A stretch of 64,000 nucleotides of DNA, from assembly GCF_023740735.1 (NCBI RefSeq), contig NZ_JAMRXH010000001.1, positions 186,001 through 250,000 on the forward strand, given 5' to 3'. Positions 44,367 to 52,339 of this stretch are shown here, in pieces. The stretch comes from Nocardia sp. CDC159 (lineage in GTDB: Bacteria; Actinomycetota; Actinomycetes; Mycobacteriales; Mycobacteriaceae). A program made the translations under genes and the position numbers. Every line of letters starts with the position of its first letter. Position 1 is the first letter of the stretch. Below the pieces are notes generated by a model that was given only the letters and a program-made list of their open reading frames with translations, was not told the DNA's origin and ran no database searches.

Positions 44367-44377
44367 CGGGTCCTCCG

Positions 44378-45127
44378 TCAGGACGCTTCGGGCAGGGCCA
44401 GCCACTGGCCCGCGGTAGCGCCGCCGTCGAGCACGAACTCCGAGCCCGTGGAGAAGGTGGCCTCGGTGACGATGAACCGCACCATGGCCGCGACCTCCTC
44501 GGGCTCACCGAAGCGCGGCAGCGGCTGCGCCGCGGCGACCGCCTCGCTCATTCCCGCCGTCATCGGCGTGTGGATCGGCCCCGGATGCACCGAGCACACC
44601 CGGATTCCCGCCGCCCCCAGCTCGACCGCGGCGGCCTTGGTCAGTCCACGCAGGCCCCATTTGGCGGCGACGTAACCCGCGATCCCGGCGTATCCGGCCA
44701 GCCCCGCGATGGAGGAGACGTTCACGATCACTCCTCCGCCGGCGGCTCGCAGCCGCGGCGCGGACAGATGCATGCCGAGCCAGCCGCCGTAGAGATCGAC
44801 ATCGACCACATGGCGGAACAGCGCGGGGGATTCGGTTTCGACGCTGCCGAAATCGACGATGCCCGCGTTGTTCACCAGCACTGCCAACGGCCCGAACTGC
44901 GCCTCGGCATCGGCGATAACCCGCTGCCAGCCGGATTCGTCGGTGACATCGAGCCGGCGGAACATCGCCTCCGGCCCCAGTGATTCGGCCACCGCGGCGC
45001 CCTCATGCTCGAGCAGATCGGCGATGACGACGCCGATCTTCTCCCGCACCAGGGCCGCGGCCACGGCCGCGCCGATGCCCCGCGCACCGCCGGTCACGAT
45101 CGCGCTTCTCCCACTGAAATCGATCAC
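44378..45127 (-). CDS. SDR family NAD(P)-dependent oxidoreductase
   Basis: A 249-aa classical short-chain dehydrogenase: TGGARGIG cofactor loop, ADLLEHEG, LDVTDESGW, NNAGIVDFG, and the catalytic Ser (NVSSIAG), Tyr and Lys (GYVAAK) triad; HPGPIHTPM and TGSEFVLDGG complete the fold. Acidic residue after the second strand (IADLLE) suggests NAD preference. Substrate unknown. GTG 45127 has AAAGGTGG six bases upstream. First gene of an apparent operon with nitroreductase 3 (11 bases) and Usp 2; a DosR-like box lies 60-75 bases upstream. Confidence 0.9.
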   Translation of the reverse strand: MIDFSGRSAIVTGGARGIGAAVAAALVREKIGVVIADLLEHEGAAVAESLGPEAMFRRLDVTDESGWQRVIADAEAQFGPLAVLVNNAGIVDFGSVETESPALFRHVVDVDLYGGWLGMHLSAPRLRAAGGGVIVNVSSIAGLAGYAGIAGYVAAKWGLRGLTKAAAVELGAAGIRVCSVHPGPIHTPMTAGMSEAVAAAQPLPRFGEPEEVAAMVRFIVTEATFSTGSEFVLDGGATAGQWLALPEAS

Positions 45128-45186
45128 GGTTTTCCACCTTTCAGCTCCTGTTGCCTTCAGCATCGGCGGTCCGGATCGCGGGCGGG

Positions 45187-45201
45187 ATGGCCGAAGGTCC
45201 T
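45187..45201 (-). promoter_or_regulatory. DosR-like box upstream of the SDR operon
   Basis: Minus strand AGGACCTTCGGCCAT, identical over 15 bases to the box at 36829-36843. It lies 60 bases from the SDR start codon. Confidence 0.7.
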
Positions 45202-45258
45202 CACCGCGAGGGCCATCCGCAGGCGATATGGAGACGATGGTCGCGCGGCCCGCATGGC

Positions 45259-45274
45259 GGGGACTCTCGGCCCT
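45259..45274 (+). promoter_or_regulatory. DosR-like box upstream of the small membrane protein
   Basis: GGGGACTCTCGGCCCT, 34 bases upstream of the ATG at 45309, a spacing suitable for an activator site overlapping the -35 region. Confidence 0.65.
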
Positions 45275-45308
45275 TTCCGCGGTGTCCGCCGGGCAGCACA
45301 GTCGGAGC

Positions 45309-45698
45309 ATGAGGATCGACGCACGCACCAGAACCCTTCGCCTCACGCTGGCACTGTTGTCCGGGCTCGTGGCAATCTGGGCCCTCACCGGTGCCGCCGG
45401 TCTCGCCACCGGTGTCGTCTCCTTGGGCGGCACGCTCGAACAGCGACTGCCGTGGCACAGTCCGGCCTTCGCTGCGATCATGCTCGCGCTGATCGTCGGC
45501 GCACCGATGGCGGCCACGGCCTGGTGGGCCGCACACAAGAATCGCCGCACTGCCGCCGCCGCGGTCCTCAGCGGATCGGCGCTGATCGGCTGGATCCTGG
45601 TGCAACTGGCCGTGATTCGCACCGGCAGCTGGTTACAGCCCGTGTGCGTAATCCTCGGTGCCGCGATTCTGGCGCTGGGTCTGCGCCTGCGCTCCTGA
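45309..45698 (+). CDS. Small four-helix membrane protein of the dormancy island
   Basis: A 129-aa protein with four hydrophobic helices (LTLALLSGLVAIWALTGAAG, AFAAIMLALIVGAPMAATAWW, AAAAVLSGSALIGWILVQLAV, LQPVCVILGAAILALGL). No family recognised. GTCGGAG lies directly ahead of the ATG. The DosR-like box 34 bases upstream suggests hypoxia/NO induction. Divergent from the SDR operon and convergent with the GerW gene, 3 bases apart. Confidence 0.7.
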   Translation: MRIDARTRTLRLTLALLSGLVAIWALTGAAGLATGVVSLGGTLEQRLPWHSPAFAAIMLALIVGAPMAATAWWAAHKNRRTAAAAVLSGSALIGWILVQLAVIRTGSWLQPVCVILGAAILALGLRLRS

Positions 45699-45701
45699 AC
45701 G

Positions 45702-46115
45702 CTAGCGCCGCGCTTGCCATTTCGCGATGCGCGCCCCGACGACCAACGCCGTGACGGCGACGATGCCGACCACCGTCATCAGCCGGTTCACATCGATGGC
45801 GGGCCGCCAGCTGACTTGCCCGTCCTTGACCACATAGATCCCGACCGGTTTGGCACCGATTCCGAACCCGCCCCCGGACCCCTTCGCTCCCTCCTTGTCG
45901 GTGCCGCCACCGCCGCCACCGCCACCGGAGACGGCGGCGGCCTCGATCACCGTGATCCCCTCTCGCTCAACGGGTTCCGAGTACACCCGCCGCACCGTCA
46001 TGGAGTTCGCCCTCAAAACTTCGGCACCGCCGCCGAATTCGCCATCGGCCGATCGGTCCGACGCGCCCGCGGCCCAGTTCCACTCCCCCCGAACGCGTGT
46101 TCGCATCCACCCCAC
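45702..46115 (-). CDS. GerW/YtfJ-family protein
   Basis: Up to 137 aa. The core matches the GerW (YtfJ) domain: VLRANSMTVRRVYSEPVEREGITVIEAAAVSGGGGGGGG, then GSGGGFGIGAKPVGIYVVKDGQVSWRPAIDVNRL, followed by one C-terminal TM helix (VVGIVAVTALVVGARI). GerW is tied to spore germination in Bacillus, but non-sporulating actinobacteria carry homologues of unknown role. The start is uncertain; homology covers VLRANS onward, and 46001 would give a shorter form. Confidence 0.75.
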   Translation of the reverse strand: MGWMRTRVRGEWNWAAGASDRSADGEFGGGAEVLRANSMTVRRVYSEPVEREGITVIEAAAVSGGGGGGGGTDKEGAKGSGGGFGIGAKPVGIYVVKDGQVSWRPAIDVNRLMTVVGIVAVTALVVGARIAKWQARR

Positions 46116-46469
46116 TGCCGAAGACCGCAGGCCATCGCCGCACTCCCCCGGCGCACACCCCAGCGCTGCTCATCGCCGAATCAAGAAGAGCCTCGGACCC
46201 CCATCGCACCGTGGGCGGCGCACGCCCCGGCACGACGCGCCGATACCCGGCGCGAATTCCGCCCAGCGGGCGGCGACGTCCGCTGGCCGGTTCGCGGCCG
46301 GCCCGGCCACGCTCACGCCGAACCCGACGTACAGCTCTGCGCCACAACGGAATTCATGGGTCGGCGAGATGACGCCCCGCGGCGACCGGAACAGCCACCG
46401 AAGTTCGAGTCGAAACCGAGACCTCGCTAGGACCGCTCCAATCGGACTCATCCACTACGGTGTGTGGCT
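46116..46469. other. Intergenic region before the antitoxin-like gene
   Basis: About 350 bases between divergent genes. Open frames on both strands are arginine/proline-rich shadows without RBS or homology. No repeat or operator was recognised. Confidence 0.4.
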
Positions 46470-46916
46470 ATGGCGCTCATCGAGATCGACGATCTTCCCG
46501 CACGGACCGCCGACGTGTTGCGCCGCCGCGCCCGGGCGGCGGGCCTTCCGCCGGTCGACTACGTACGCCGCGAACTGATCGCGCTCGCCGGTCGACCGGC
46601 GCCGATTGATGCCGTGGTGGAGTTCCTCGAATCCGAGCGGCCGGATCAGCTTGCGGCACCGGCCGATCCGGGTGCGACGGCACTGATCCACACGTACGAC
46701 CTACCGCACGAGGCGTGGTCCGTCTTAGGCCGCCGCGCGGCCGCCGCTGGCGTGTCGCTGAGCGAGCACGTGCACGCCGAACTCGTCGCCATGGCGCGGC
46801 GTAGCACGATCGACGATGTCATGCTCGAATTCGAGGAAGCGCAGCAACGCGATCCGAGCCTCCAGATCGATATGGCGGCCATCCGGGAGTCGCTGCGCTT
46901 CGTCCGCGGTCAGTAA
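46470..46916 (+). CDS. Orphan tandem-duplicated VapB/FitA-like antitoxin domain protein
   Basis: A 148-aa protein made of two similar halves. Half 1: MALIEIDDLPARTADVLRRRARAAGLPPVDYVRRELIALAGR, then DAVVEFLESE. Half 2: TALIHTYDLPHEAWSVLGRRAAAAGVSLSEHVHAELVAMARR, then DDVMLEFEEA. Each resembles a FitA/VapB ribbon-helix-helix antitoxin (I-x-DLP-x-x-x-x-x-L-x-x-RA, then a toxin-binding tail). Such antitoxins normally work as dimers; here two are fused. No PIN-domain toxin gene is adjacent on either side. ATG 46470 or GTG 46464 could start it. Confidence 0.65.
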   Translation: MALIEIDDLPARTADVLRRRARAAGLPPVDYVRRELIALAGRPAPIDAVVEFLESERPDQLAAPADPGATALIHTYDLPHEAWSVLGRRAAAAGVSLSEHVHAELVAMARRSTIDDVMLEFEEAQQRDPSLQIDMAAIRESLRFVRGQ

Positions 46917-47567
46917 TCCGTTCAGGCGCGCGCCGCGACCACCCCATCCGCCGCCGGAATCAGTAGCAACCCGGCGACACCGGTCGCGGCCGCGATACCG
47001 GTCGCAGTGGATACACCCCGGCACCTCGAATCGGCTCCGATACGCCAACCCCGACACCGCGACACTCGCGTGAGTGCCACAGCGGAATTTCCCGGTTCCG
47101 TCGACATATCCCCCGCCACAGTCGGATTCCCCTGGAGACCGGCTGCTGGATCGATGCTCTGCCCGGCCACCCTGGTGTACATCGGGACCGCCCTGGCTGC
47201 CCCGCTGGGCTCCGGCGGCGCGTCGCCACTGGCCGACCAGTCTCGTCGCCGCCGTGAACTGCCGCGATACCGACGATCTCGGGCTGGTCCCGACCGACCG
47301 GCTGGCTGGAATGGACGAGATCAAGGCGATGCGGACGGCTCCGGTCATCGGGACCGTCGAACCGACGGGAGCATCGTTGTTCTGAAACGCCATCGTGCCG
47401 ACGCAAGATTGTGGGAACATACCGGAGGCGCTGCAGCTTACGCCTAGCATACTTCCGCACCACCCGGAGATCTGCCGTGAATTGCCCAGCAGCACAATTG
47501 ATCAGCCCTGATGAAGCGATCCGACCGCCCGGTTGGCAAATGTTCCGCCACGGGAGTGGGGCGGCCC
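46917..47567. other. Intergenic region upstream of the NO synthase gene
   Basis: About 650 bases. A minus-strand frame at 46922-47182 (86 codons) ends in a hydrophobic stretch but has no RBS or homology and is not called. No DosR-like box was found here. Confidence 0.4.
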
Positions 47568-48713
47568 ATGCCGATTGATCCCGCACTGCTCGAGCAACTG
47601 GGCGACTGCGACGAATTCTTCCGACTACCCGAACTGGCGCATCTGCCGCCCGACCGGCGCCGGGTGGCGCTGGCGATCCTGGCCTCGACCGGAAGCTACT
47701 GGCAGACCGCCGAGGAGATCGCCATCGGCGCCCGGCTGGCCTGGCGCAATGCCGATCGCTGTGTGGGCCGGGCGATGTGGCGGGCGTTGACGCTACGCGA
47801 TGCGCGACACGTCCGCACTCCGCGCGAGTTGGCCGAGGCGTGCTGGGACTATATGGCCGCGGCGACCAATGGTGGCGCGATCCGGCCGATGATCCTGGTC
47901 GGGCCGCCGCGTCCGGTCGGTGGCGACGGCATGCACATCCTGAGCCCGCAGCTGATCCGGTACGCGGGCTATCGCAACCCCGACGGCTCGGTCACCGGCG
48001 ATCCCCTGCACATCGAACTGACCGAACTCGCCGAAGACCTCGGCTGGCACGGTGAGCGCACCCCGTTCGACATCCTGCCGGTGATGATCCACTCCGCGGA
48101 CCGGTCGATCGACTGGTTCGAGGTGCCGCGCGAGGTCGTGCTCGAGGTGGCGATCGAACATCCCGAATTCGACTGGTTCGCCGATCTGGGGCTGAAATGG
48201 CATGCCCTGCCGGCGATTTCGAATATGCGCCTGGAGGTCGGCGGCCTGTCCTACCTGACGGTGTTCAGCGGCAATTTCGTCGAAACCGAGATCGCGTCGC
48301 GCAATCTGACCGATGCGAACCGCTACAACACGCTCCCCCTGATCGGTGAGCTGATGGGCCTGGATCAGTCCCACGAGCGGACGCTGTGGCGGGACCGGGC
48401 GCTGGTCGAGCTCAATCGCGCGGTGCTGCACTCGTTCCGCAAGGCGGGTGCGCGCATCGTGGATCACCATTCCGTGGCCAAGCAGTTCTGCGATCACGTG
48501 GATCGGGAGAAGGCCGCGGGGCGCGGCTGCCCGACGGATTGGAGCTGGGTCAATCCGCCGATCTCCTCGGGGCTGACCCCGACCTTCCACCGTTACTACG
48601 ATCCGCCCGATCCGGATCTGCGGCCCGCGTTCGTGCGCGACGAGGTTTCCGACCTCGCGTTGCGCTCACTCGCCCGCCGCCGCGCGGAATACGATCTCGC
48701 GAACGCGCCCTGA
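47568..48713 (+). CDS. nos: Nitric oxide synthase oxygenase (bacterial NOS)
   Basis: A 381-aa oxygenase-only NOS that oxidises L-arginine to citrulline and NO with an unlinked reductase. Cys65 in WRNADRCVGR is the heme thiolate ligand. The substrate region is NMRLEVGGLSYLTVFSGNFVETEIASRNLTD followed by RYN, with DWFADLGLKWHALPAISN before it; the pterin/dimer region DHHSVAKQFCDHVDREKAAGRGCPTDWSWVNPPISSGLTPTFHRYYD closes the fold. The start MPIDPALLEQL lies after GGGAG; an in-frame start 19 codons earlier is possible. It stands alone, 1.9 kb from the end of the DosR-like island. Confidence 0.93.
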   Translation: MPIDPALLEQLGDCDEFFRLPELAHLPPDRRRVALAILASTGSYWQTAEEIAIGARLAWRNADRCVGRAMWRALTLRDARHVRTPRELAEACWDYMAAATNGGAIRPMILVGPPRPVGGDGMHILSPQLIRYAGYRNPDGSVTGDPLHIELTELAEDLGWHGERTPFDILPVMIHSADRSIDWFEVPREVVLEVAIEHPEFDWFADLGLKWHALPAISNMRLEVGGLSYLTVFSGNFVETEIASRNLTDANRYNTLPLIGELMGLDQSHERTLWRDRALVELNRAVLHSFRKAGARIVDHHSVAKQFCDHVDREKAAGRGCPTDWSWVNPPISSGLTPTFHRYYDPPDPDLRPAFVRDEVSDLALRSLARRRAEYDLANAP

Positions 48714-49063
48714 GCCCCTGCCGCTTGTCGGCGAGCTCCCAGTTGTTCACCGGGCCGCGCACCCGCATAAGCACGAATCCCCGCGCGGACAACAGGACCG
48801 GGACGGTGGCGAGTGCGCCACCCGCGACAGGACGGCCGCGCGCTACACCCGCGCCGTGTGGGCGGGCTCGCCCGTACCCGGCCGCGCGCTACATCCGCGC
48901 CGCGTAAGCGGGCTCACCGTACCGGCCGCGCGCTACACCCGCGCCGCGTGGGCGGACTCACCGCAGCCGCCCGCGCCCGCATACTGACCGAGCGCTGGCG
49001 TGTCGTGGCCGGGTGACGCGCATACTTCGTGTCCGGTGCGCCGCAGTCGGTAGCGTCGTAGCC
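48714..49063. other. Intergenic region between NO synthase and AraC genes
   Basis: 350 bases that contain the tandem repeat at 48834-48968. No gene is supported. Confidence 0.5.
48834..48968. repeat. Three tandem 44-46 bp repeats
   Basis: Units begin GGCCGCGCGCTACA at 48834, 48880 and 48924, each followed by (C/T)CCGCGCCG(C/T)GT, a GCGG core and CTC(A/G)CC. The units differ at several positions, so the array is not recent. It lies about 95 bases upstream of the AraC-family gene. Confidence 0.8.
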
Positions 49064-49933
49064 GTGGATGTGCTCGCGGAGATGTTGCAGGGAATCCGCG
49101 CGGAGGGCTCGTTGCTGTGGCGGGCCGATCGGCAGGCACCGTGGTCGTGGCTGGCCGATCGGGCCGCGCCGCTGACCCTCTACGCCGTGCTGCACGGTCA
49201 CGCCTCGATCAGTCGTGACGGCACGGCCGACGAATTGGGTGCGGGCGATGTCGCCCTGATCAGAGGGCCCGGGCCCCAGAGCGGCGCGGACGGATCGGCG
49301 CCGGTGGACGGCGGACGGTGCACCGCGCTGCGCGCGCCCGCGCCCGGTCACGGACCGCGCGCGGTCGTGATCGCCGGTACCTACGGCAGCACCGATATCG
49401 CCGGACGGCGACTGCTCGACGCGTTGCCCGAATATGTCTGCGTCACCGCCGAATCCGGCGCCTCGCCCGCCCTGGCGCTGCTCGACGAGGAGATCGACAC
49501 CATCGGCCCGGGCCGTCAGGTGGTGCGCGACCGCCTGCTCGACGCGCTGCTGGCCCATACGCTGCGGGCCTGGCTCGCGGGCGCCGAACCGGATTCACCG
49601 GGATGGCGTGCGGCGCTGCGCGATCCGGTCGTCGCCCGGATTCTCTACGCCATCCACTCCAGCCCGGCCAGCCCCTGGACCGCCGAATCGCTGGCCGCAC
49701 ACGCCGCGGTCTCCCGGGCGACGCTCTACCGCCGCTTCACCGCCCTGTTCGGCGAATCCCCGCTGGCCTACCTCACCAGCCGCCGCATGACACTTGCCGC
49801 GGACCTGCTCGCCCGCGGCGAGCCGGTCGCCACCGTGGCCCGAAAGGTCGGCTACACCAATCCCTTCGCCTTCAGCACCGCCTTCCGCCGCCACCACGGA
49901 CGGCCGCCGCGCGCCCTGCACCCGCACGGGTGA
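49064..49933 (+). CDS. AraC-family transcriptional regulator with cupin domain
   Basis: About 289 aa from GTG 49064. The N-terminal half is a cupin_6-type sensor (DVLAEMLQGIRAEGSLLWRADRQAPWSWLAD, PLTLYAVLHG, LGAGDVALIRGPGP). The C-terminal AraC domain holds two helix-turn-helices: WTAESLAAHAAVSRATLYRRFTALFGESPLAYLTSRRM, and LLARGEPVATVARKVGYTNPFAFSTAFRRHHGRPP. Convergent with the lcp gene 16 bases away. Its target is not evident; the tandem repeats lie in its own upstream region. Confidence 0.88.
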   Translation: MDVLAEMLQGIRAEGSLLWRADRQAPWSWLADRAAPLTLYAVLHGHASISRDGTADELGAGDVALIRGPGPQSGADGSAPVDGGRCTALRAPAPGHGPRAVVIAGTYGSTDIAGRRLLDALPEYVCVTAESGASPALALLDEEIDTIGPGRQVVRDRLLDALLAHTLRAWLAGAEPDSPGWRAALRDPVVARILYAIHSSPASPWTAESLAAHAAVSRATLYRRFTALFGESPLAYLTSRRMTLAADLLARGEPVATVARKVGYTNPFAFSTAFRRHHGRPPRALHPHG

Positions 49934-49949
49934 GCGTCCGCCGCCGCAC

Positions 49950-51176
49950 TCAGCGCGCCCGATTCGCCTGCGGCAGTTCGATACTGATCGGCATGCGCAG
50001 TTCCGCCAGATAGAGCAGGGCGGCTTGGCGCAGGAACTCGTCGAACAGCCAATAGGCGTCCGGCGCCAGCGGCACGACCGGGAGCAGGCCCTCGCGCACG
50101 GCGATGAACGGCCCCCAGCTGGCCCGCAGCAGCGGATCCCACACTGGCTCGCGGCCGATGGCCAGCCAGTCGGCGATCCTGTCCCCCAGCAGGAATCGGG
50201 TGAACGCGCCCAGCACCCCGCGGCTGAGCAGGCTCAGATCGAGTTGCGCGCCCAGGCCGAGCAGCCGATGGGCCAGATCGATGCCCTCGGGGGTCGGCGC
50301 CAGCACCGGATCGAGCACCTGCCCGGCCTGGGCATTCGCCTCGTCCCAGGAGTTGGGAATGTATTCGTCGCGGATGCCGAGCATATGCGCGCACAGCTGC
50401 CACGAATGCAGGAACGCCGCCGATTCGGACGCCGGAATCGGCACCCGCCACGCGACCAGGTTCCGCATGACCGTCGTCGGCAGGCTGTGCCAGGTGACCA
50501 GCATGTCGTTCTGGCTGATCGGGATGTCGTGCCCGGAGGACTGTTTCCAGTGCGGGGACTGCGGCAGCAGATGGCGCACCGCGGCGTGCACCAGCCGGGT
50601 CTTGAGGCAGGTCACGATCATTTCGCCGTCGGGGGCGTAGGCGTTGGCGGTGCCGATGTCGTAGCCGAGCTTGGCGGTCTTGGAGATGCGGTCCTTCAGA
50701 TACTCCCCGCCCTTGGAGTAGTAGACCGCGCGCGCCTCGTTCGGGATGACGGTGCTCATCATGCCGCTGGCGAGCCCGTACAGGACACCGAGATACAGCC
50801 CGCGCTTCTTGTTGAACTCCACCGCGGTGGCCAGCTTGCCGGGATCGACCCACGGCGGCAGCTGCCGCGCGTACTCCATGAAATCACGCAGGTCCGGTGG
50901 CAGGCCGGGGGGCAGCGGCTGACCGTTGCGCGTCCAGGTCCGCAGCAGATCGTTGACCCGTGCCACCTCTCCGCGCTCGAACAACGCCGCCACCACGGGA
51001 TCGGCCTCCGGATCCCATACCGACAGCGGATCCGCGCCGTTCCCGCCACCGGCCACCGAGCCCGCGGGCGACCACGACCACGGTTCCGCCCGCACCGGGG
51101 TCACCCAGGCCAGCGCACCGAATGCGCCCAGGGCTCCGCCCGCCAACAGTGCCTTGCGCCTACTGAGTTGATCCAT
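49950..51176 (-). CDS. lcp: Latex-clearing protein (Lcp), heme rubber oxygenase
   Basis: A 408-aa secreted protein with a twin-arginine-type leader (MDQLSRRKALLAGGALGAFG). Lcp cleaves poly(cis-1,4-isoprene) to oligo-isoprenoids with a b-type heme. The functional residues of Streptomyces K30 Lcp are present one position earlier: Glu147 (NEARA), Arg163, Lys166 and Thr167 (KDRISKTAK) and the heme ligand His197 (TRLVHAAVRHLLP). The overall fold is DUF2236/MpaB-like. ATG 51176 follows GAGGAG. Upstream DNA is unusually AT-rich and holds an inverted repeat. Known in rubber-degrading Nocardia, Gordonia and Rhodococcus. Confidence 0.88.
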   Translation of the reverse strand: MDQLSRRKALLAGGALGAFGALAWVTPVRAEPWSWSPAGSVAGGGNGADPLSVWDPEADPVVAALFERGEVARVNDLLRTWTRNGQPLPPGLPPDLRDFMEYARQLPPWVDPGKLATAVEFNKKRGLYLGVLYGLASGMMSTVIPNEARAVYYSKGGEYLKDRISKTAKLGYDIGTANAYAPDGEMIVTCLKTRLVHAAVRHLLPQSPHWKQSSGHDIPISQNDMLVTWHSLPTTVMRNLVAWRVPIPASESAAFLHSWQLCAHMLGIRDEYIPNSWDEANAQAGQVLDPVLAPTPEGIDLAHRLLGLGAQLDLSLLSRGVLGAFTRFLLGDRIADWLAIGREPVWDPLLRASWGPFIAVREGLLPVVPLAPDAYWLFDEFLRQAALLYLAELRMPISIELPQANRAR

Positions 51177-51398
51177 TGTGGCTACTCCTCGTCGAGCCGC
51201 CGGCCGGGCAACGGCCGCCGGTGTCGCGCATGAGAAAGGAATAGTCATTAACTTATCAAGTCAACAAGATCGTTTTCTGAAATTGAGAAAACTTCTCTTG
51301 CAGCTTCTCTCATTGTTGGACGACCGATTATCGCCCCTCAAACTACTCGGATCTACCCAGAATGAATCGTTACTTATCGGGCCGGTCCGCGCGTCCGC
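51177..51398. promoter_or_regulatory. AT-rich lcp promoter region with inverted repeat
   Basis: The AT-rich part near 51240-51360 contrasts strongly with its surroundings. GTTTTCT (51272-51278) and AGAAAAC (51286-51292) form a perfect inverted repeat over a 7-base spacer, about 96 bases upstream of the lcp start: a candidate operator. Confidence 0.5.
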
Positions 51399-52238
51399 TC
51401 AGGGCTCGATCCCGTTCCAGAACGCCACCAGATCGGCACAAACCCGTTGCGGCCGTTCCTCGTTCGGCAGATGACCCACTCCCGGATACACTGCCACCCG
51501 TGCGCCCAGTTGACGCGCGAAATCCGCATGGATCTCGGGCGCCCACAGGTCGCCAGTATCGCCGTAGCCCACCAGGATCGGAATCCCGGCCGCGCGCACG
51601 AGCGCGGGAGCGACCGGACGGGTCCGCATGGCGCGCACGATGCCGACCAGATTCGCCTTCTTGGTGGCGTGGATACGGCGGTGCAGGAACTGCCTTTTCG
51701 CCTCGTCCGGATGCGCGGCCGCGCCCGCCTCGGCCAGCATCTGCCACACCACGTCCTGACCGCCGGCCTCGATCATCTGCTCCACCCGGGTGGGCGACGG
51801 AAAGGCGATGTCCTCCACCGAGGACGGACCCGAGGCCAGCAGGGTGAGGCTGCCGAACAGTTCGGGACGCGCCACCACCGCGGTCCGCGCGACATAGCCG
51901 CCGAACGAATGGCCCACCAGATGCACCGGCGCGCCGAGCCCCTCGACGATGCCGAGCAGGTCGCCCGCGAAGTCGTCGATGCCGTAGCGGGCCGGATCGT
52001 CGGGACCGTCGGATTCGAACTGACCGCGCTGATCGTATGCGACACAACGGAATCCGGCATCGGCGAGAATGGGCAGCATGGCCGCGAAGTCCTCCTTGGA
52101 CCCGGTGAAACCCGGCACCAGGACCACCGTGCCGCGCCCGGCCACCCCCGGCGGTGGGGCGCATTCCCATCCGGCCAGGGCGCCCGCACCTCCCCGCAGC
52201 GAAATCGATGCGATGCGGCCTTCGGTGGCGCGGCTCAT
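51399..52238 (-). CDS. Alpha/beta hydrolase
   Basis: A 279-aa alpha/beta hydrolase. Oxyanion strand LVPGFTGSKEDF, nucleophile elbow GHSFGGYV (Ser), acid in VGYGDTGDLWAPE, and catalytic His in PGVGHLPNEERPQ. Typical of esterases or C-C hydrolases acting on small ring-derived acids; substrate unknown. ATG 52238 (MSRATEGRIASISL) is chosen because homology starts there. It is divergent from the TetR gene, with a palindromic operator between the two, and probably repressed by that regulator. Confidence 0.88.
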   Translation of the reverse strand: MSRATEGRIASISLRGGAGALAGWECAPPPGVAGRGTVVLVPGFTGSKEDFAAMLPILADAGFRCVAYDQRGQFESDGPDDPARYGIDDFAGDLLGIVEGLGAPVHLVGHSFGGYVARTAVVARPELFGSLTLLASGPSSVEDIAFPSPTRVEQMIEAGGQDVVWQMLAEAGAAAHPDEAKRQFLHRRIHATKKANLVGIVRAMRTRPVAPALVRAAGIPILVGYGDTGDLWAPEIHADFARQLGARVAVYPGVGHLPNEERPQRVCADLVAFWNGIEP

Positions 52239-52291
52239 CAGGGACCCTCTCTGCACGACTGGCACGACCGTGTGCCATGACGGCCATACTA

Positions 52292-52305
52292 ACCGAGTAC
52301 TCGGT
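52292..52305. promoter_or_regulatory. ACCGAGTACTCGGT operator
   Basis: Perfect 14-bp palindrome, 54 bases upstream of the hydrolase ATG and 35 upstream of the TetR ATG. Position and form fit a TetR-family operator for both divergent genes. Confidence 0.75.
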
Positions 52306-52339
52306 AGGTAACACCCGACGATCGCGATAGGATTCGGAC

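Noticed and set aside
46922..47182. Minus-strand 86-codon frame with a hydrophobic end upstream of nos
   Set aside because: No ribosome binding site, no recognisable family, Cys/Arg-rich composition unlike neighbours.
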